Source: Catellatospora sp. IY07-71 (GTDB taxonomy: Bacteria; Actinomycetota; Actinomycetes; Mycobacteriales; Micromonosporaceae). From it: a stretch of 64,000 bases of DNA. Both the position numbers and the translations under genes were made by a program. Below the pieces are notes generated by a model, which saw only the letters and a list, made by a program, of their open reading frames with translations, ran no database searches and had not been told where the DNA came from. The stretch covers positions 1,975,501 to 2,039,500 of the forward strand of contig NZ_AP023360.1 in the NCBI RefSeq assembly GCF_018326265.1, given 5' to 3'. Shown here in pieces: positions 7,778 through 17,921 of this stretch (the first letter of the stretch is position 1; every line of letters starts with the position of its first letter).

Positions 7778-9553
7778 ATGAGTCACGTTCTCGCCGCGGT
7801 CGCCTGGCCTTATGCGAACGGCCCGCGCCACATCGGTCATGTCTCCGGTTTCGGAGTGCCCTCCGACGTCTTCAGCCGGTACATGCGCATGGCGGGCCAC
7901 GACGTGCTCATGGTCTCCGGCACCGACGAGCACGGCACGCCGATCCAGGTGCAGGCCGACGCCGAGGGCATCACGCCCCGCGAGGCGGTCGACAAGTACA
8001 ACCGCATGATCGTCGAGGACCTGCACGGCCTCGGCCTGGCGTACGACCTGTTCACCCGGACCACCACGCGCAACCACTACGCCGTGGTGCAGGAGCTGTT
8101 CACGGCGCTGTTCGACAACGGGTACGTGATCGCGAAGACCACGCAGGCCGCGATCTCCCCGTCTACCGGCCGCGGCCTGCCCGACCGGTACATCGAGGGC
8201 ACCTGCCCGATCTGCGGCTACACCAGCGCCCGCGGCGACCAGTGCGACAACTGCGGCAACCAGCTGGACCCGATCGACCTGATCAACCCGAAGTCGAAGA
8301 TCAACGGTGAGACGCCGCAGTTCGTCGACTCGGAGCACTACTTCCTGGACCTGTCCGCGTTCGCCGAGGCGCTGGGCGCCTGGCTGGACACCCGCGAGGG
8401 CTGGCGGCCCAACGTGCTGCGCTTCTCCCGCAACCTGGTGGACGACCTGCGCCCGCGCGCGATCACCCGGGACCTGGACTGGGGCGTGCCGATCCCGAAG
8501 GAGGGCTGGGACACCAAGCGCTTCTACGTCTGGTTCGACGCGGTCATCGGCTACCTGTCCGCCTCGATCGAGTGGGCGCGCCGCTCCGGCGACCCGGACG
8601 CGTGGCGGCGCTGGTGGCAGTCGCCGGACGCCCGGTCGTACTACTTCATGGGCAAGGACAACATCGTCTTCCACTCGCTGATCTGGCCGGCCATCCTGCT
8701 CGGCTACGACGGCAAGGGCGACAAGGGCGGAAAGCCGGGCGAGCTGGGCGAGCTGGGCCTGCCCACCGAGGTCGTGTCCAGCGAGTACCTGACCATGGAG
8801 GGCCGCAAGTTCTCCTCGTCGCGCCGGGTCGTCATCTACGTGCGCGACTTCCTGGCCCGCTACGACGCCGACGCGCTGCGCTACTACATCGCGGTGGCCG
8901 GGCCGGAGACCACCGACACCGACTTCACCTGGGCCGAGTTCCTGCGGCGCAACAACGACGAGCTGGTCGCGGGCTGGGGCAACCTGGTCAACCGCACCAT
9001 CGCGATGGCGTCGAAGAACTTCGGCGGGGTACCCACCCCCGGCGCGCTCACCGAGGACGACACCACGCTGCTGGCGACGGTGCGCGGCGGCTTCGAGACG
9101 GTGGGCGGCCTGCTGGGCAACCACAAGCAGAAGGCCGCGATCAACGAGGCGATGCGCATCGTCGGCGAGGTCAACAAGTACCTGTCCGACCAGTCGCCGT
9201 GGAAGCTCAAGGGCGAGGACGAGCGGGAGCGGCTGGCCACCATCCTGCACACCGCGCTGCAGGCGGTGACCGACTGCAACACGCTGCTGACGCCGTTCCT
9301 GCCGCACGCCGCACAGAAGATCCACACGCTGCTCGGCGGGCAGGGCACCCACGCGCCGATGCCGGAGATCGTCGAGGTCCCCGATTTGGACGGCGGCCCG
9401 GCGTACCCGATCCTGACCGGCGACTACACCGTCGGGGCGAAGTGGGAGCCGCGCGACATCGCCGCGGGCACGCCGCTGAGCGCGCCCACGCCGGTGTTCC
9501 GCAAGCTGGACCCGTCCATCGTGGACGAGGAGCTGGCCCGCCTGGAGGCCTAG
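7778..9553 (+). CDS. metG: Methionyl-tRNA synthetase
   Basis: 591-residue class I synthetase charging tRNA-Met. The HIGH signature is HIGH in [14 protein letters not shown]; the KMSKS loop is the variant KFSSS (in [11 protein letters not shown]), which is normal for some MetRS groups. A zinc-knuckle domain carries CPICG...CDNCG around residues 145-165. An anticodon-binding helical domain follows (SPWKL region), and there is no C-terminal EMAP-like tRNA-binding extension. The ATG at 7778 matches the family start [15 protein letters not shown]. Its TAG stop overlaps the stop of the leftward gene within one CTAG. Confidence 0.96.
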   Translation: MSHVLAAVAWPYANGPRHIGHVSGFGVPSDVFSRYMRMAGHDVLMVSGTDEHGTPIQVQADAEGITPREAVDKYNRMIVEDLHGLGLAYDLFTRTTTRNHYAVVQELFTALFDNGYVIAKTTQAAISPSTGRGLPDRYIEGTCPICGYTSARGDQCDNCGNQLDPIDLINPKSKINGETPQFVDSEHYFLDLSAFAEALGAWLDTREGWRPNVLRFSRNLVDDLRPRAITRDLDWGVPIPKEGWDTKRFYVWFDAVIGYLSASIEWARRSGDPDAWRRWWQSPDARSYYFMGKDNIVFHSLIWPAILLGYDGKGDKGGKPGELGELGLPTEVVSSEYLTMEGRKFSSSRRVVIYVRDFLARYDADALRYYIAVAGPETTDTDFTWAEFLRRNNDELVAGWGNLVNRTIAMASKNFGGVPTPGALTEDDTTLLATVRGGFETVGGLLGNHKQKAAINEAMRIVGEVNKYLSDQSPWKLKGEDERERLATILHTALQAVTDCNTLLTPFLPHAAQKIHTLLGGQGTHAPMPEIVEVPDLDGGPAYPILTGDYTVGAKWEPRDIAAGTPLSAPTPVFRKLDPSIVDEELARLEA

Positions 9554-10776
9554 AGCGGGTAGCGGATGTCGACGTCCTGGGCGTCGGTGACCTCGGTCGC
9601 CGGCGCCCAGGCCTCGTAGACGCCCCGTTCGTAGCACTGCGCGCCGAGCGCGGCCACGTTCTGCGGGTCGGGGCGGCACAGCCGCAGCCGCACCCAGTTG
9701 CTGTCGGCGGTGAGCACCGTGCACGGCGTGCCGCGCCAGTTCGCGTACCGGGTGCGCCGGCGCAGCGACTCCACCGGATACCGGGCGGCCCGGCTCATCG
9801 CGAGCACCCGGAACTCCTCCGGCGGGTCGGCCACCGCCTCGTAGTCCTCGCCGCGGAACGTGCCGATCAGCCTGCTGAACACCGCATCGGTGCGCGGGAC
9901 CGGCAGGTACTCCTGGTCCGCGCTGATCTCGCGCAGCGGGTGCAGCAGCCGCCGCCACTGCGGGCCGGCCAGCCGCAGCCAGCCCCGCTGCTCGGGCTGG
10001 AAGGTGTAGAGCACGACCTCGGTGCCGTCGGGCACGTACGCCACCAGCGCCGCGTGCGCGGGCAGCGGCAGGTCGGCGAAGTCCGCGGTGATCCACTCCG
10101 GGATCAGCTCGCTGCTGCTGGGGGCGAAGCCGGTGCCGAGCACGGCCGCGCCGACCCGGTCGTGCGGCGGCATGGCCACCAGCCCGGCCACCGCCTCCCC
10201 GGCCGACGGCTGGTAGTCGCGCGGGTCCACGGCCCGCCAGCGCAGCACGTACGCGATCTCGTCGGCGGGCTCCTGCGCGCCGGTGCCGCCCGCGCCGAGC
10301 ACGGCCAGCTCGGCAGGGGTGCGCAGGTGCGCGATGTCCCACTCGCGGTAGCAGAAGCCGTGCGGCAGCCGTCCCCGCAGCAGCGCGATGACCCCGTCCG
10401 GGCCCAGCGGCATCACCATGCGCGTGCCGCGGCGCACCACGGCGCTGGCCCGCACCGAGCCGATCAGCTCGGCGGCCTGCCGGTCGCGCGGCGGGCGCTG
10501 GCTCATCCGGTGCACGCTGTCCCAGCTCATCGCGCGCGAGAGCGGGGCGCACAGCGGCGACTCGGGGGTCGCCGCCGCGTGATGGCCCGCGGTGACCTCG
10601 GCGGCGGGCACGAAGCGGTGGTACGCCCAGCGGTTGGGCAGGTCCAGGCGCAGGAAGCCCGGCGCGGGCGCCTCGCTGAACAGCTCGTAGGCCCCGCCGC
10701 CGGCGACGGCCTCGGCAGGGTAGGCGCGGCCGTCCACGAGGACCGTGCCGGGCTCGGTGTCATTGACGGTCGTCAC
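9550..10776 (-). CDS. Unknown 408-residue cytoplasmic protein
   Basis: No family recognised. The protein is globular, with no signal peptide or membrane helix, and rich in Trp and Arg. It opens with [14 protein letters not shown] and ends in a Trp-containing region ([20 protein letters not shown]). It looks like the large actinobacterial hypothetical proteins that pair short repeated beta-rich modules, but this is only an impression. The GTG at 10776 is the likely start, as the upstream frame is antisense of tatD. It is divergent from tatD with 110 bases between, and converges with metG, with which it shares four bases including both stops. Confidence 0.6.
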   Translation of the reverse strand: MTTVNDTEPGTVLVDGRAYPAEAVAGGGAYELFSEAPAPGFLRLDLPNRWAYHRFVPAAEVTAGHHAAATPESPLCAPLSRAMSWDSVHRMSQRPPRDRQAAELIGSVRASAVVRRGTRMVMPLGPDGVIALLRGRLPHGFCYREWDIAHLRTPAELAVLGAGGTGAQEPADEIAYVLRWRAVDPRDYQPSAGEAVAGLVAMPPHDRVGAAVLGTGFAPSSSELIPEWITADFADLPLPAHAALVAYVPDGTEVVLYTFQPEQRGWLRLAGPQWRRLLHPLREISADQEYLPVPRTDAVFSRLIGTFRGEDYEAVADPPEEFRVLAMSRAARYPVESLRRRTRYANWRGTPCTVLTADSNWVRLRLCRPDPQNVAALGAQCYERGVYEAWAPATEVTDAQDVDIRYPL

Positions 10777-10886
10777 GGACTCCGAACCTAGCCCTCGCGG
10801 GTGCAGAGCAGATGAACGCCGCCTGAACAGAAGCCGGGCGCGGCCGGGCGGGCGGGTCCGCGAGCGGTGGGTGAGATCATGGCGGG

Positions 10887-11741
10887 GTGACCGAAGATCG
10901 TGCAGCTCGTGCCGCGCAGCGCCGGTGGGAGTCGTTCCCGCCCGCGCCCGAGCCGCTGCCGTCTCCCGTGCTGGACAGCCACACCCACCTCGACATCGTC
11001 GCCGAGGACGGCGGCGACCCGGCCACCCAGATCGGCGCCGCGGCGCAGGTCGGCGTGGACCGGCTGGTGCAGGTCGGGGTCGACGTGGCCTCGTCGCGCT
11101 GGGGGGTGGCCTGCGCGCACGAGCACGCCGCAGTGGTGGCGACCGTCGCGCTGCACCCGAACGAGGCGCCACGGCTGGCCGATCTGGACGGCGCGCTGGA
11201 CCAGATCGCCGCGCTGGCGCGGGACCCCCGGGTCCGGGGCATCGGCGAGACCGGGCTCGACTTCTTCCGTACCAAGGAGGAAGGGCTGAAGCCCCAGGAA
11301 CGCAGCTTCCGCGCGCACATCGCCCTGGCGAAGGCGGTAGGCAAGCCGCTGGTCATCCACGACCGGGACGCGCACGCCGACATCCTGCGGGTGCTCGACG
11401 ACGAGGGCGCGCCCGAGACCGTGGTGATGCACTGCTTCTCCGGGGACGAGGCGTTCGCCGCCGAGTGCGTGCGCCGCGGCTTCGTGCTCTCCTTCGCGGG
11501 CACCGTCACCTTCAAGAACGCGCCGCACCTGCGCGCCGCGGCCGCGCTCACCCCGCCGGAGCAGATCCTCGTGGAGACCGACGCGCCCTACCTGACGCCG
11601 ATGCCGCACCGGGGCCGTCCCAACGCCTCCTACCTGATCCCGCTGACCGTGCGGGCGCTGGCCGAGGCCAAGGGCATGCCGCTGGCCGACATGTGCCACG
11701 CGATCTCCGGCAACGGCGACCGGATCTTCGGGCCGTGGTGA
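10887..11741 (+). CDS. tatD: TatD family metal-dependent DNase
   Basis: 284-residue TIM-barrel hydrolase. Metal ligands of the family are all visible: the first His pair in DSHTHLD near residue 30, the Glu in GIGETGLDFF, His in VIHDRDAHAD, His in VVMHCFSGDE and Asp in LVETDAPYLTP. TatD enzymes are 3'-5' DNases or RNases with roles in DNA repair and RNA quality control. Start GTG at 10887, with only a weak ribosome-binding site. The metG-tatD-ksgA-ispE order is conserved in actinobacteria, but the gene I expect between tatD and ksgA (a resuscitation-promoting factor) is absent here. Confidence 0.93.
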   Translation: MTEDRAARAAQRRWESFPPAPEPLPSPVLDSHTHLDIVAEDGGDPATQIGAAAQVGVDRLVQVGVDVASSRWGVACAHEHAAVVATVALHPNEAPRLADLDGALDQIAALARDPRVRGIGETGLDFFRTKEEGLKPQERSFRAHIALAKAVGKPLVIHDRDAHADILRVLDDEGAPETVVMHCFSGDEAFAAECVRRGFVLSFAGTVTFKNAPHLRAAAALTPPEQILVETDAPYLTPMPHRGRPNASYLIPLTVRALAEAKGMPLADMCHAISGNGDRIFGPW

Positions 11742-11771
11742 GCGTCGTCGCGACCGTCTAATCTCGTCGAT

Positions 11772-13106
11772 GTGACGACCGCGACCATGCCCTCGCCGCC
11801 CGGGTTGCCGCTCCTCGGGCACCTGCGGGAGATGAACCGCGACATGCCCGGCTTCCTGCGCCACGCCGCCCGCGCGGCCGGTCCGGTGTGCCGGGTCAGG
11901 ATGGGCCCGCTGTCGATGGTGCTCGCGGGTGACCCGAAGCTCGTGCACGAGATGCTGGTCGACCGGCCGCAGGAGTTCGCCAAGTCGTGGCGCACCGCCC
12001 GGCTCATCTCCGGCCACGTCGGCGACGGCCTGCTCACCCGGGAGGGCACCGAGCACCGCCGGCACCGCCGCCTGATGCTGCCCACCCTGCACACCCAGCG
12101 CATCGCACGGTACGGCGACATCATGGTCGGCGAGTCGCACCGGCTGCTGGAGTCCTGGCCGGACGGCCGGCGCATCGAGGTCGTCGAGGAGATGACGCAG
12201 CTGACCCTGCGCATCGTCGGCAAGTCGCTGTTCACCGTCGACGACGACGGCGACGAGATGTTCGCCGCCGTGCACGACTTCGTGAACTCGCTGAACGCAT
12301 ACCTGCTGTCGTTCGGGCTGCTGCCCACCTGGCTGCCGACGAAGACGCACCGCTGGCGCAAGGCCAGCGTCGCCCGCATGGACCGGCTGTCGTACGACCT
12401 GATCCGGCTGCGCCGGGAGCGCGGCGGCGACGGCGGCGACCTGCTGTCCATGCTGATCCAGGCCAAGGACCCCGAGGGCGGCCCGGCGCTGACGGACACC
12501 GAGATCCGCGACGAGCTGCTCACCATGTTCTTCGCCGGGCACGAGACCAGCGCCACCGCGCTGACCTGGGCGTTCTATGAGCTGGCCCGGCAGCCGGAGA
12601 TCGCCGAACGGCTGCGCGCCGAGATCGCCGAGGTGCTCGGCGAGCGCCCCGCCACGATGGCCGACCTGCCGCGGCTGCCCTACCTGAGCCAGGTGGTCAA
12701 GGAGACGCTGCGCCGCTGGCCGCCGGGCTGGCTGTTCGACCGGACCCCGGTCGCGGAGACCCAGCTCGGCGGCTACCCGGTGAAGCCGGGGCAGATCATC
12801 TTCTTCAGCCCGTACGTGATCCACACGGATCCGGCGTACTGGCCCGAGCCCGACGAGTTCCGGCCCGAGCGCTTCGCCGCGGGCACCGAGATCCCGCGCG
12901 AGGCGTACCTGCCGTTCGGCGACGGCCCGCGCATCTGCGTGGGCAACCGGTTCGCCGAGGCCGAGATCGCGCTGGTGCTGGCCACGATGGTGCCCCGGGT
13001 GCGGCTGGCGCTAGACCCCGGGCAGACCGTCCAGCCCCAGGGCCAGGCCACCATCCGCCCCAAGGGCGGCCTGCGGATGACCGTGCACCGCCGCGTCCGG
13101 CCGTGA
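11772..13106 (+). CDS. Cytochrome P450
   Basis: 444-residue haem-thiolate mono-oxygenase. The I-helix oxygen-activation motif is AGHETS (residues 255-260), the K-helix ExxR is ETLR (311-314) and the haem loop is FGDGPRICVG (382-391) with Cys389 as iron ligand. The W/R-type C helix reads EGTEHRRHRRLMLP. The proline-rich entry PSPPGLPLLGHL and the overall length resemble the bacterial CYP4/CYP102-haem-domain-like group more than the soluble 400-residue class; no reductase domain is fused. Substrate unknown: no biosynthetic genes or ferredoxin adjoin it. It starts with GTG 30 bases after tatD and may be co-transcribed with it. Confidence 0.92.
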   Translation: MTTATMPSPPGLPLLGHLREMNRDMPGFLRHAARAAGPVCRVRMGPLSMVLAGDPKLVHEMLVDRPQEFAKSWRTARLISGHVGDGLLTREGTEHRRHRRLMLPTLHTQRIARYGDIMVGESHRLLESWPDGRRIEVVEEMTQLTLRIVGKSLFTVDDDGDEMFAAVHDFVNSLNAYLLSFGLLPTWLPTKTHRWRKASVARMDRLSYDLIRLRRERGGDGGDLLSMLIQAKDPEGGPALTDTEIRDELLTMFFAGHETSATALTWAFYELARQPEIAERLRAEIAEVLGERPATMADLPRLPYLSQVVKETLRRWPPGWLFDRTPVAETQLGGYPVKPGQIIFFSPYVIHTDPAYWPEPDEFRPERFAAGTEIPREAYLPFGDGPRICVGNRFAEAEIALVLATMVPRVRLALDPGQTVQPQGQATIRPKGGLRMTVHRRVRP

Positions 13107-13108
13107 CG

Positions 13109-13153
13109 CGCGACGGCTCCCCGCCCGCATCGCGCGGCCGGGGAGTCGTCGCG
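13109..13153. terminator. Two-way terminator hairpin after P450
   Basis: Arms of 14 bases (13109-13122 and 13140-13153) with one mismatch, 17-base loop. It fills the gap between the stops of the convergent P450 and DUF805 genes. Confidence 0.75.
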
Positions 13154-13157
13154 TCGC

Positions 13158-13517
13158 TCAGACCTGCGCGGCCTTCGGGTCCGGCCCGTAGACGTTGGCC
13201 TGCGGCTGGCCCCGGTCGACCAGCAGGGTCAGCAGCCAGAAGCCGCCGATCACCGGCAGGAACGTGATGAGGAACCAGGCGCCCGGACGGCCGGTGTCGT
13301 GCAGCCGCCGCACGATCACCGCCAGCATCGGCAGCAGCGTGCCCAGGAAGTAGGCGACGTAGAGGTAGTAGAAGACCTCCGACTCCGTGCTGCCGAAAAG
13401 CGCGAACAGCGCGAAGACGATGGCGAGGTGGATGAGGACGAACATCCAGTACTCTTTGCGGCGGGCCCGCCCGCGGAACGTCGCGTAGTTCTTCAATACG
13501 TTCAGGTACCAGCTCAC
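13158..13517 (-). CDS. DUF805 membrane protein
   Basis: 119-residue integral membrane protein of the DUF805 family (function unknown). It begins with the typical SWYLNVLKNYATFRGRARRKEYW, a cytoplasmic segment with the conserved aromatic and basic residues, followed by three to four hydrophobic helices (FVLIHLAIVFALFALF, LYVAYFLGTLLPMLAVIV, LITFLPVIGGFWLL) with the VRRLHDTGRPGAW loop typical of the family. The GTG at 13517 has GGGAGGA eight bases upstream on its strand; the longer open frame is antisense of ksgA. Confidence 0.88.
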   Translation of the reverse strand: MSWYLNVLKNYATFRGRARRKEYWMFVLIHLAIVFALFALFGSTESEVFYYLYVAYFLGTLLPMLAVIVRRLHDTGRPGAWFLITFLPVIGGFWLLTLLVDRGQPQANVYGPDPKAAQV

Positions 13518-13695
13518 TTGCAGTTCCTCCCGTGATCTAGCGAGTGCGCTGAACATAGGCACTTGAAGATCGCTGGACAACGGCCGAACGCATGGTCGGT
13601 CCCACCGGCTCGGCTGATCGATGCGTCGCGCGCTGCGAGGGCCGGTTCCGGTGGCTGCGTGCCGGTGCGCACGGGCTCGCCGATAGCCTGGTGGG

Positions 13696-14571
13696 GTGAC
13701 GGTTGAACAGGCAAGACTGCTCGGCCCGGCGGAGATCCGGGAGCTGGCGGCACGGCTCGGCGTCGCGCCGACCAAGAAGTTCGGGCAGAACTTCCTGCAC
13801 GACCCCAACACCATCCGGCGCATCGTGGCCGCCGCCGAGCTCGACCCCGCCGACGTCGCCGTCGAGGTGGGCCCCGGGCTCGGCTCGCTGACCCTCGGGC
13901 TGCTGCCCGCGGTGTCCCACGTGCACGCGGTCGAGATCGATCCGCCGCTGGCCGCCGCGCTCGCCGCCACCGCCGCCGAGCGCGCCCCCGGCCTGACCGG
14001 GCGGCTCACCGTCCACAATGGCGACGCGATGCGGGTCACCGCGGCCGAGTTCGATCCCGCGCCCACGGCGCTGGTCGCGAACCTGCCGTACAACGTCGCC
14101 GTGCCGGTGGTGCTGCACCTGCTGGCCGAGCTGCCCGGCATCCGGCACGGGCTGGTCATGGTGCAGAAGGAGGTCGCCGACCGGCTCACCGCCCAGCCCG
14201 GCAACAAGATCTACGGTGTGCCGTCGGTGAAGCTCGCCTGGTACGCGTCCTCGCGCCAAGCGGGCAAGGTGCCGCCCGCGGTGTTCTGGCCGGTGCCCAA
14301 CGTGGACTCCGGGCTGGTGTCGTTCACCCGGCGTGAGCCGCCCCGCGACGACGTCGCCCGGGAGGCGGTGTTCGCGGTGGTGGACGCCGCGTTCGCGCAG
14401 CGCCGCAAGACCCTGCGCGCGGCGCTGGCGGGGTGGGCGGGCAGCGCGCCCGCGGCCGAGGAGCTGCTCCGCGCCGCCGGCATCGACCCGGCCACCCGCG
14501 GCGAGCAGCTCGACGTACACGCCTTCGCCGCCCTCGCCGCCGCGCGTAGCCGGGTCCGGGGCGGCCAGTAG
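13696..14571 (+). CDS. rsmA: 16S rRNA dimethyladenosine transferase KsgA
   Basis: 291-residue methyltransferase that dimethylates A1518 and A1519 in helix 45 of 16S rRNA, a late step of 30S assembly. Key motifs: [10 protein letters not shown] near residue 27, SAM-binding motif [12 protein letters not shown] and catalytic motif IV NLPYN. The [10 protein letters not shown] stretch in the C-terminal domain is also typical. GTG start at 13696. The ispE gene follows after 10 bases, the standard actinobacterial ksgA-ispE pair. Confidence 0.96.
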   Translation: MTVEQARLLGPAEIRELAARLGVAPTKKFGQNFLHDPNTIRRIVAAAELDPADVAVEVGPGLGSLTLGLLPAVSHVHAVEIDPPLAAALAATAAERAPGLTGRLTVHNGDAMRVTAAEFDPAPTALVANLPYNVAVPVVLHLLAELPGIRHGLVMVQKEVADRLTAQPGNKIYGVPSVKLAWYASSRQAGKVPPAVFWPVPNVDSGLVSFTRREPPRDDVAREAVFAVVDAAFAQRRKTLRAALAGWAGSAPAAEELLRAAGIDPATRGEQLDVHAFAALAAARSRVRGGQ

Positions 14572-14581
14572 GCTGGGCGGC

Positions 14582-15538
14582 GTGACAGAGGCGTGGACGC
14601 TCGGCGGCGACGACGATGACCTGGCGGGAGCCTCGTCAGGACCGGTCCGGGTCAGGGTGCCCGCGAAGATCAACCTGCACCTGGGGGTCGGGCCGCTGCG
14701 CCCCGACGGCTACCACGAGCTGCACACCGTGTACCACGCGATCTCGGTCTACGACGAGGTCACCGCGCGGCCCGGGGACACGCTGAGCCTGACCATGCAG
14801 GGCGAGGGCGTCGGCGAGCTGGAGCTGGACGACAGCAACCTGGTGATCCGCGCCGCGCAGGCGCTGGCCGCCTCGGCCAAGGTCCCGGCGCGGGCGCGGC
14901 TGCACCTGCGTAAGGCGATCCCGCTGGCGGGCGGCCTGGCCGGCGGCTCCGCCGACGCGGCGGCGACGCTGGTCGCCTGCGACGCGCTGTGGGGCACCGG
15001 GCTCAGCCGCGAGGAGCTGGCCCGGATCGCCGCCACGCTCGGCTCGGACGTGCCGTTCCTGCTGTACGGCGGCACCGCCCTGGGCACCGGCCACGGCGAG
15101 GCGGTCAGCCCGGTGCTGGCCCGCGCCCACCGCTGGCACTGGGTGGTCGCCATCGCCGAGGGCGGCCTGTCCACCCCGCAGGTGTACGGCGAGCTGGACC
15201 GCATGCGCGCGGCCGGCAGCGCGCCCGCCCCGCTGGGCTCCAGCGACGACCTGCTGAGCGCGCTGCGCCAGCGTGACCCGGCGGTGCTCGGCGCGGCGCT
15301 CGGCAACGACCTGCAGCCCGCCGCGCTGTCGCTGCGCCCGGCGCTGGCCGACACGCTCGACCTGGGCGAGAAGGCGGGAGCGCTCGCCGGTCTCGTCTCC
15401 GGCAGCGGCCCGACCTGCGTGTTCCTGGTGCGCGACGAGGCACACGGCGACGACCTCGCGGCCGCGCTGCGGGAGTCGGGGCTGTGCCGGGCCGTGCAGC
15501 AGGCGTACGGAGCGGTGCTCGGCGCCCGGATAGGCTGA
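14582..15538 (+). CDS. ispE: 4-diphosphocytidyl-2-C-methyl-D-erythritol kinase
   Basis: 318-residue GHMP kinase of the MEP isoprenoid pathway; it phosphorylates CDP-methylerythritol with ATP. The N-terminal VRVPAKINLHLGVG, the ATP loop PLAGGLAGGSADAAATL and the C-terminal VSGSGPTCVFLV are diagnostic. The GTG at 14582 leaves an extra acidic N-terminal stretch (about 20 residues, DDDD-containing) before the conserved part; a later start near residue 22 cannot be excluded. It feeds polyprenyl carriers used by Pmt and the glycosylphosphotransferase elsewhere in the window. Confidence 0.95.
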   Translation: MTEAWTLGGDDDDLAGASSGPVRVRVPAKINLHLGVGPLRPDGYHELHTVYHAISVYDEVTARPGDTLSLTMQGEGVGELELDDSNLVIRAAQALAASAKVPARARLHLRKAIPLAGGLAGGSADAAATLVACDALWGTGLSREELARIAATLGSDVPFLLYGGTALGTGHGEAVSPVLARAHRWHWVVAIAEGGLSTPQVYGELDRMRAAGSAPAPLGSSDDLLSALRQRDPAVLGAALGNDLQPAALSLRPALADTLDLGEKAGALAGLVSGSGPTCVFLVRDEAHGDDLAAALRESGLCRAVQQAYGAVLGARIG

Positions 15539-15545
15539 GCACACC

Positions 15546-17345
15546 ATGGCCAACATCATCAATCTGGACCGGGTGAGCAAGGGCTACGGCCCGACCGGCC
15601 CGCTGCTCACCGACGTCTCCCTGGGCCTCGACGACGCCGACCGGATCGGCGTGGTGGGCCTCAACGGCTCCGGCAAGTCGACGCTGCTGCGGATGCTGAC
15701 CAAGGGCGAGGAGCCCGACTCCGGCCGCGTCACGCACCGCCGCGACCTGCGCGTCTCCGCGCTGCCGCAGTCGCTGGAGCTGTCTGCCGGGGCCACCGTG
15801 CGCGACGTGGTGCTGGGCGACGCCTGGCTGCCCGCCGCGTTCGAGGCCGAACACGAGTGGGCCGGTGACGCGGGCGTGCGCGCCATCCTCGACGGCCTGG
15901 GCATGCCCGGCCTGGGCCTGGACACCCCGGTCGGCCCGATGTCCGGTGGCGAGCGGCGGCGCATCGCGCTCGCGGCGCTGCTGGTGCGCCCGGCCGACCT
16001 GCTGATCCTGGACGAGCCCACCAACCACCTCGACATCGCCGGGGTGAACTGGCTGGCCCGCTACCTCCAAGGTCTCAAGGGCGCGCTGGTGGTGGTCACC
16101 CACGACCGGTGGTTCCTCGACGCGGTCTGCAACCGCATCTGGGAGGTCGCCGACCAGCAGGTGCGCGCGTACGACGGCGGCTTCGCCGCGTGGATCCTGG
16201 CCCGCGCCGAGCGGGAGCGGGTCGCCGCGGTGACCGAGTCCCGGCGGCAGAACCTGCTCCGCAAGGAGATCGCCTGGCTGCGCCGCGGCCCGCCGGCCCG
16301 GACCTCCAAGCCGAAGTTCCGCATCGACGCCGCGAACGCGCTGATCGCCGACGTGCCCGCGCCCCGCGACCAGGTGACGCTGGCGAAGCTCGCCACCGCC
16401 CGGCTGGGCCGCCAGGTGTACGAGCTGGACGACGTCACCCTGCACGCGGGGCCGAAGCTGATCCTCGACCACGTCACCTGGCACGTCGGCCCCGGCGACC
16501 GGATCGCCCTGCTCGGCGCGAACGGCGCGGGCAAGTCGACGCTGCTGCGGCTGCTGGCCCGGGTCACCGAAGCGCCCGGCTTCCGGGCCGGGCAGACCGT
16601 GCGCCCCGCGTTCCTGTCCCAGGAGCTGGCCGAGCTGCCCGGGGAGCTGCGCCTGCTGGAGGCCGTCGAGCAGGTGGCCCGGCGGGTCAAGCTCGGCGAC
16701 CGGGAGCTGTCCGCGGCCCAGCTGGCCGAGGTGTTCGGCTTCACCGACCGGCGGGTGTGGACGCCCGTGGCGGACCTGTCCGGTGGCGAGCGCCGCCGCC
16801 TGCAGCTGCTGCGCCTGCTCGCGGGCGAGCCGAACGTGCTCATCCTCGACGAGCCCACCAACGACCTGGACACCGACACCCTGGCCTCGCTGGAGGACCT
16901 GCTCGACACCTGGCCCGGCACGATGATCGTGGCCAGCCACGACCGCTACCTCGTCGAGCGCGTCTGCGACCAGGTGTACGCCCTGCTCGGCGACGCCAAG
17001 CTGCGCCACCTCCCGGGCGGCGTGGACGAGTATCTCGGCCTCGTCGATGCCGACGCCGCGCCGCGGCCCGGCGGGACGGCGGCGGCCGCCGCCCAGCCGA
17101 AGGCCGAGCGGACCGGCGGCCCGAGCGCGGGGGAGATCCGGGCGGCGAAGAAGGAGTCGTCCCGCATCGAGCGGCAGCTGGAGAAGCTCAACCAGCGCGA
17201 GGAGAAGCTGCACGCGCAGATGGCCGAGCACGCCACCGACTTCGCGAAGATCGCCGAGCTGGACGCGAGTCTCAAGGCGCTGCAGGACGAGCGGGGGCTG
17301 CTGGAGGACGAGTGGCTCAACCTGGCGGAGCTGCTCTCCGAGTAG
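15546..17345 (+). CDS. ABC-F family ATPase (Uup-like)
   Basis: 599-residue soluble protein with two ABC modules and no membrane helices. Module 1: Walker A GLNGSGKSTLL, signature MSGGERRRIALAALL, Walker [13 protein letters not shown]. Module 2: Walker [12 protein letters not shown], signature LSGGERRRLQLLRLL, Walker B LILDEPTNDLDTDTL. After module 2 comes a charged coiled coil (about residues 530-599), the hallmark of the Uup branch, which binds ribosomes or branched DNA rather than transporting. Its exact role is uncertain; antibiotic-protection ABC-F proteins usually have longer inter-domain linkers. It starts with ATG seven bases after ispE. Confidence 0.9.
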   Translation: MANIINLDRVSKGYGPTGPLLTDVSLGLDDADRIGVVGLNGSGKSTLLRMLTKGEEPDSGRVTHRRDLRVSALPQSLELSAGATVRDVVLGDAWLPAAFEAEHEWAGDAGVRAILDGLGMPGLGLDTPVGPMSGGERRRIALAALLVRPADLLILDEPTNHLDIAGVNWLARYLQGLKGALVVVTHDRWFLDAVCNRIWEVADQQVRAYDGGFAAWILARAERERVAAVTESRRQNLLRKEIAWLRRGPPARTSKPKFRIDAANALIADVPAPRDQVTLAKLATARLGRQVYELDDVTLHAGPKLILDHVTWHVGPGDRIALLGANGAGKSTLLRLLARVTEAPGFRAGQTVRPAFLSQELAELPGELRLLEAVEQVARRVKLGDRELSAAQLAEVFGFTDRRVWTPVADLSGGERRRLQLLRLLAGEPNVLILDEPTNDLDTDTLASLEDLLDTWPGTMIVASHDRYLVERVCDQVYALLGDAKLRHLPGGVDEYLGLVDADAAPRPGGTAAAAAQPKAERTGGPSAGEIRAAKKESSRIERQLEKLNQREEKLHAQMAEHATDFAKIAELDASLKALQDERGLLEDEWLNLAELLSE

Positions 17346-17410
17346 TGCGGCAGGGGCGGCCTGATAGCCTCACGCCGCCCCTGACCCCTCGTACCACCCG
17401 GAGCTGTGAC

Positions 17411-17872
17411 ATGGCTTCCCACATGCCCGTCAACCACTCCCTGCGCCCGCTCTACCGTGGGCTGGCCCTGCTCGCCGGGCTGTTCGTGCTGGCGTTCGGC
17501 GTGCTCGGCTACCTGGAGAGCCAGGGCCAGCCCCTCTTCCACCAGGGCGAGGCGCGGGCGCTCGGCCTGCGCACCAACCCCGCGTTCGCGTACGCCAGCC
17601 TCGGCGCGGGCGTCGTGGTGCTGCTCGCCACGCTCGTCGGCCGCAACCTGGACCGTTTCGTGAACATGTGGGTGGGCGCCGGCTTCCTCATCGCGGGCAC
17701 CGCGATGATGGCGCTGATGCGCACCGAGTCCAACGTGCTCAACTTCACGATGGCCACCTGCCTCGTGTCGTACCTGATCGGCTCGGTGCTGTTCACCGCC
17801 GGCATGTACGTCAAGGTCGGCTCGGCCGCGAAGGCCGCCGCCGAGCAGGCGCACCGCCAGGGCGCGCACTGA
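17411..17872 (+). CDS. DUF4383 membrane protein, copy 1
   Basis: 153-residue protein of the DUF4383 family with four predicted transmembrane helices. Typical family features are the MPVNHSLRPLYRGLA start, GLRTNPAF after helix 1, VGRNLDRFVNM and the last helix in SYLIGSVLFTAGMYVKVG. Function unknown. The next gene is a clear paralogue, so a tandem duplication occurred. Start ATG 17411. Confidence 0.88.
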   Translation: MASHMPVNHSLRPLYRGLALLAGLFVLAFGVLGYLESQGQPLFHQGEARALGLRTNPAFAYASLGAGVVVLLATLVGRNLDRFVNMWVGAGFLIAGTAMMALMRTESNVLNFTMATCLVSYLIGSVLFTAGMYVKVGSAAKAAAEQAHRQGAH

Positions 17873-17921
17873 ATCGGTCGTTTCGGTCCCGCCGGGACAC
17901 TTCCGGCGGGACACTGGCCGT

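Noticed and set aside
7763-10552. 929-residue open frame on the minus strand across metG
   Set aside because: It is antisense of metG and part of the next gene, with a composition typical of GC-rich shadow frames and no recognisable domain.
11772-13106. P450 as part of a natural-product gene cluster
   Set aside because: Neighbours are core housekeeping genes; no synthase, transporter or tailoring enzyme adjoins.
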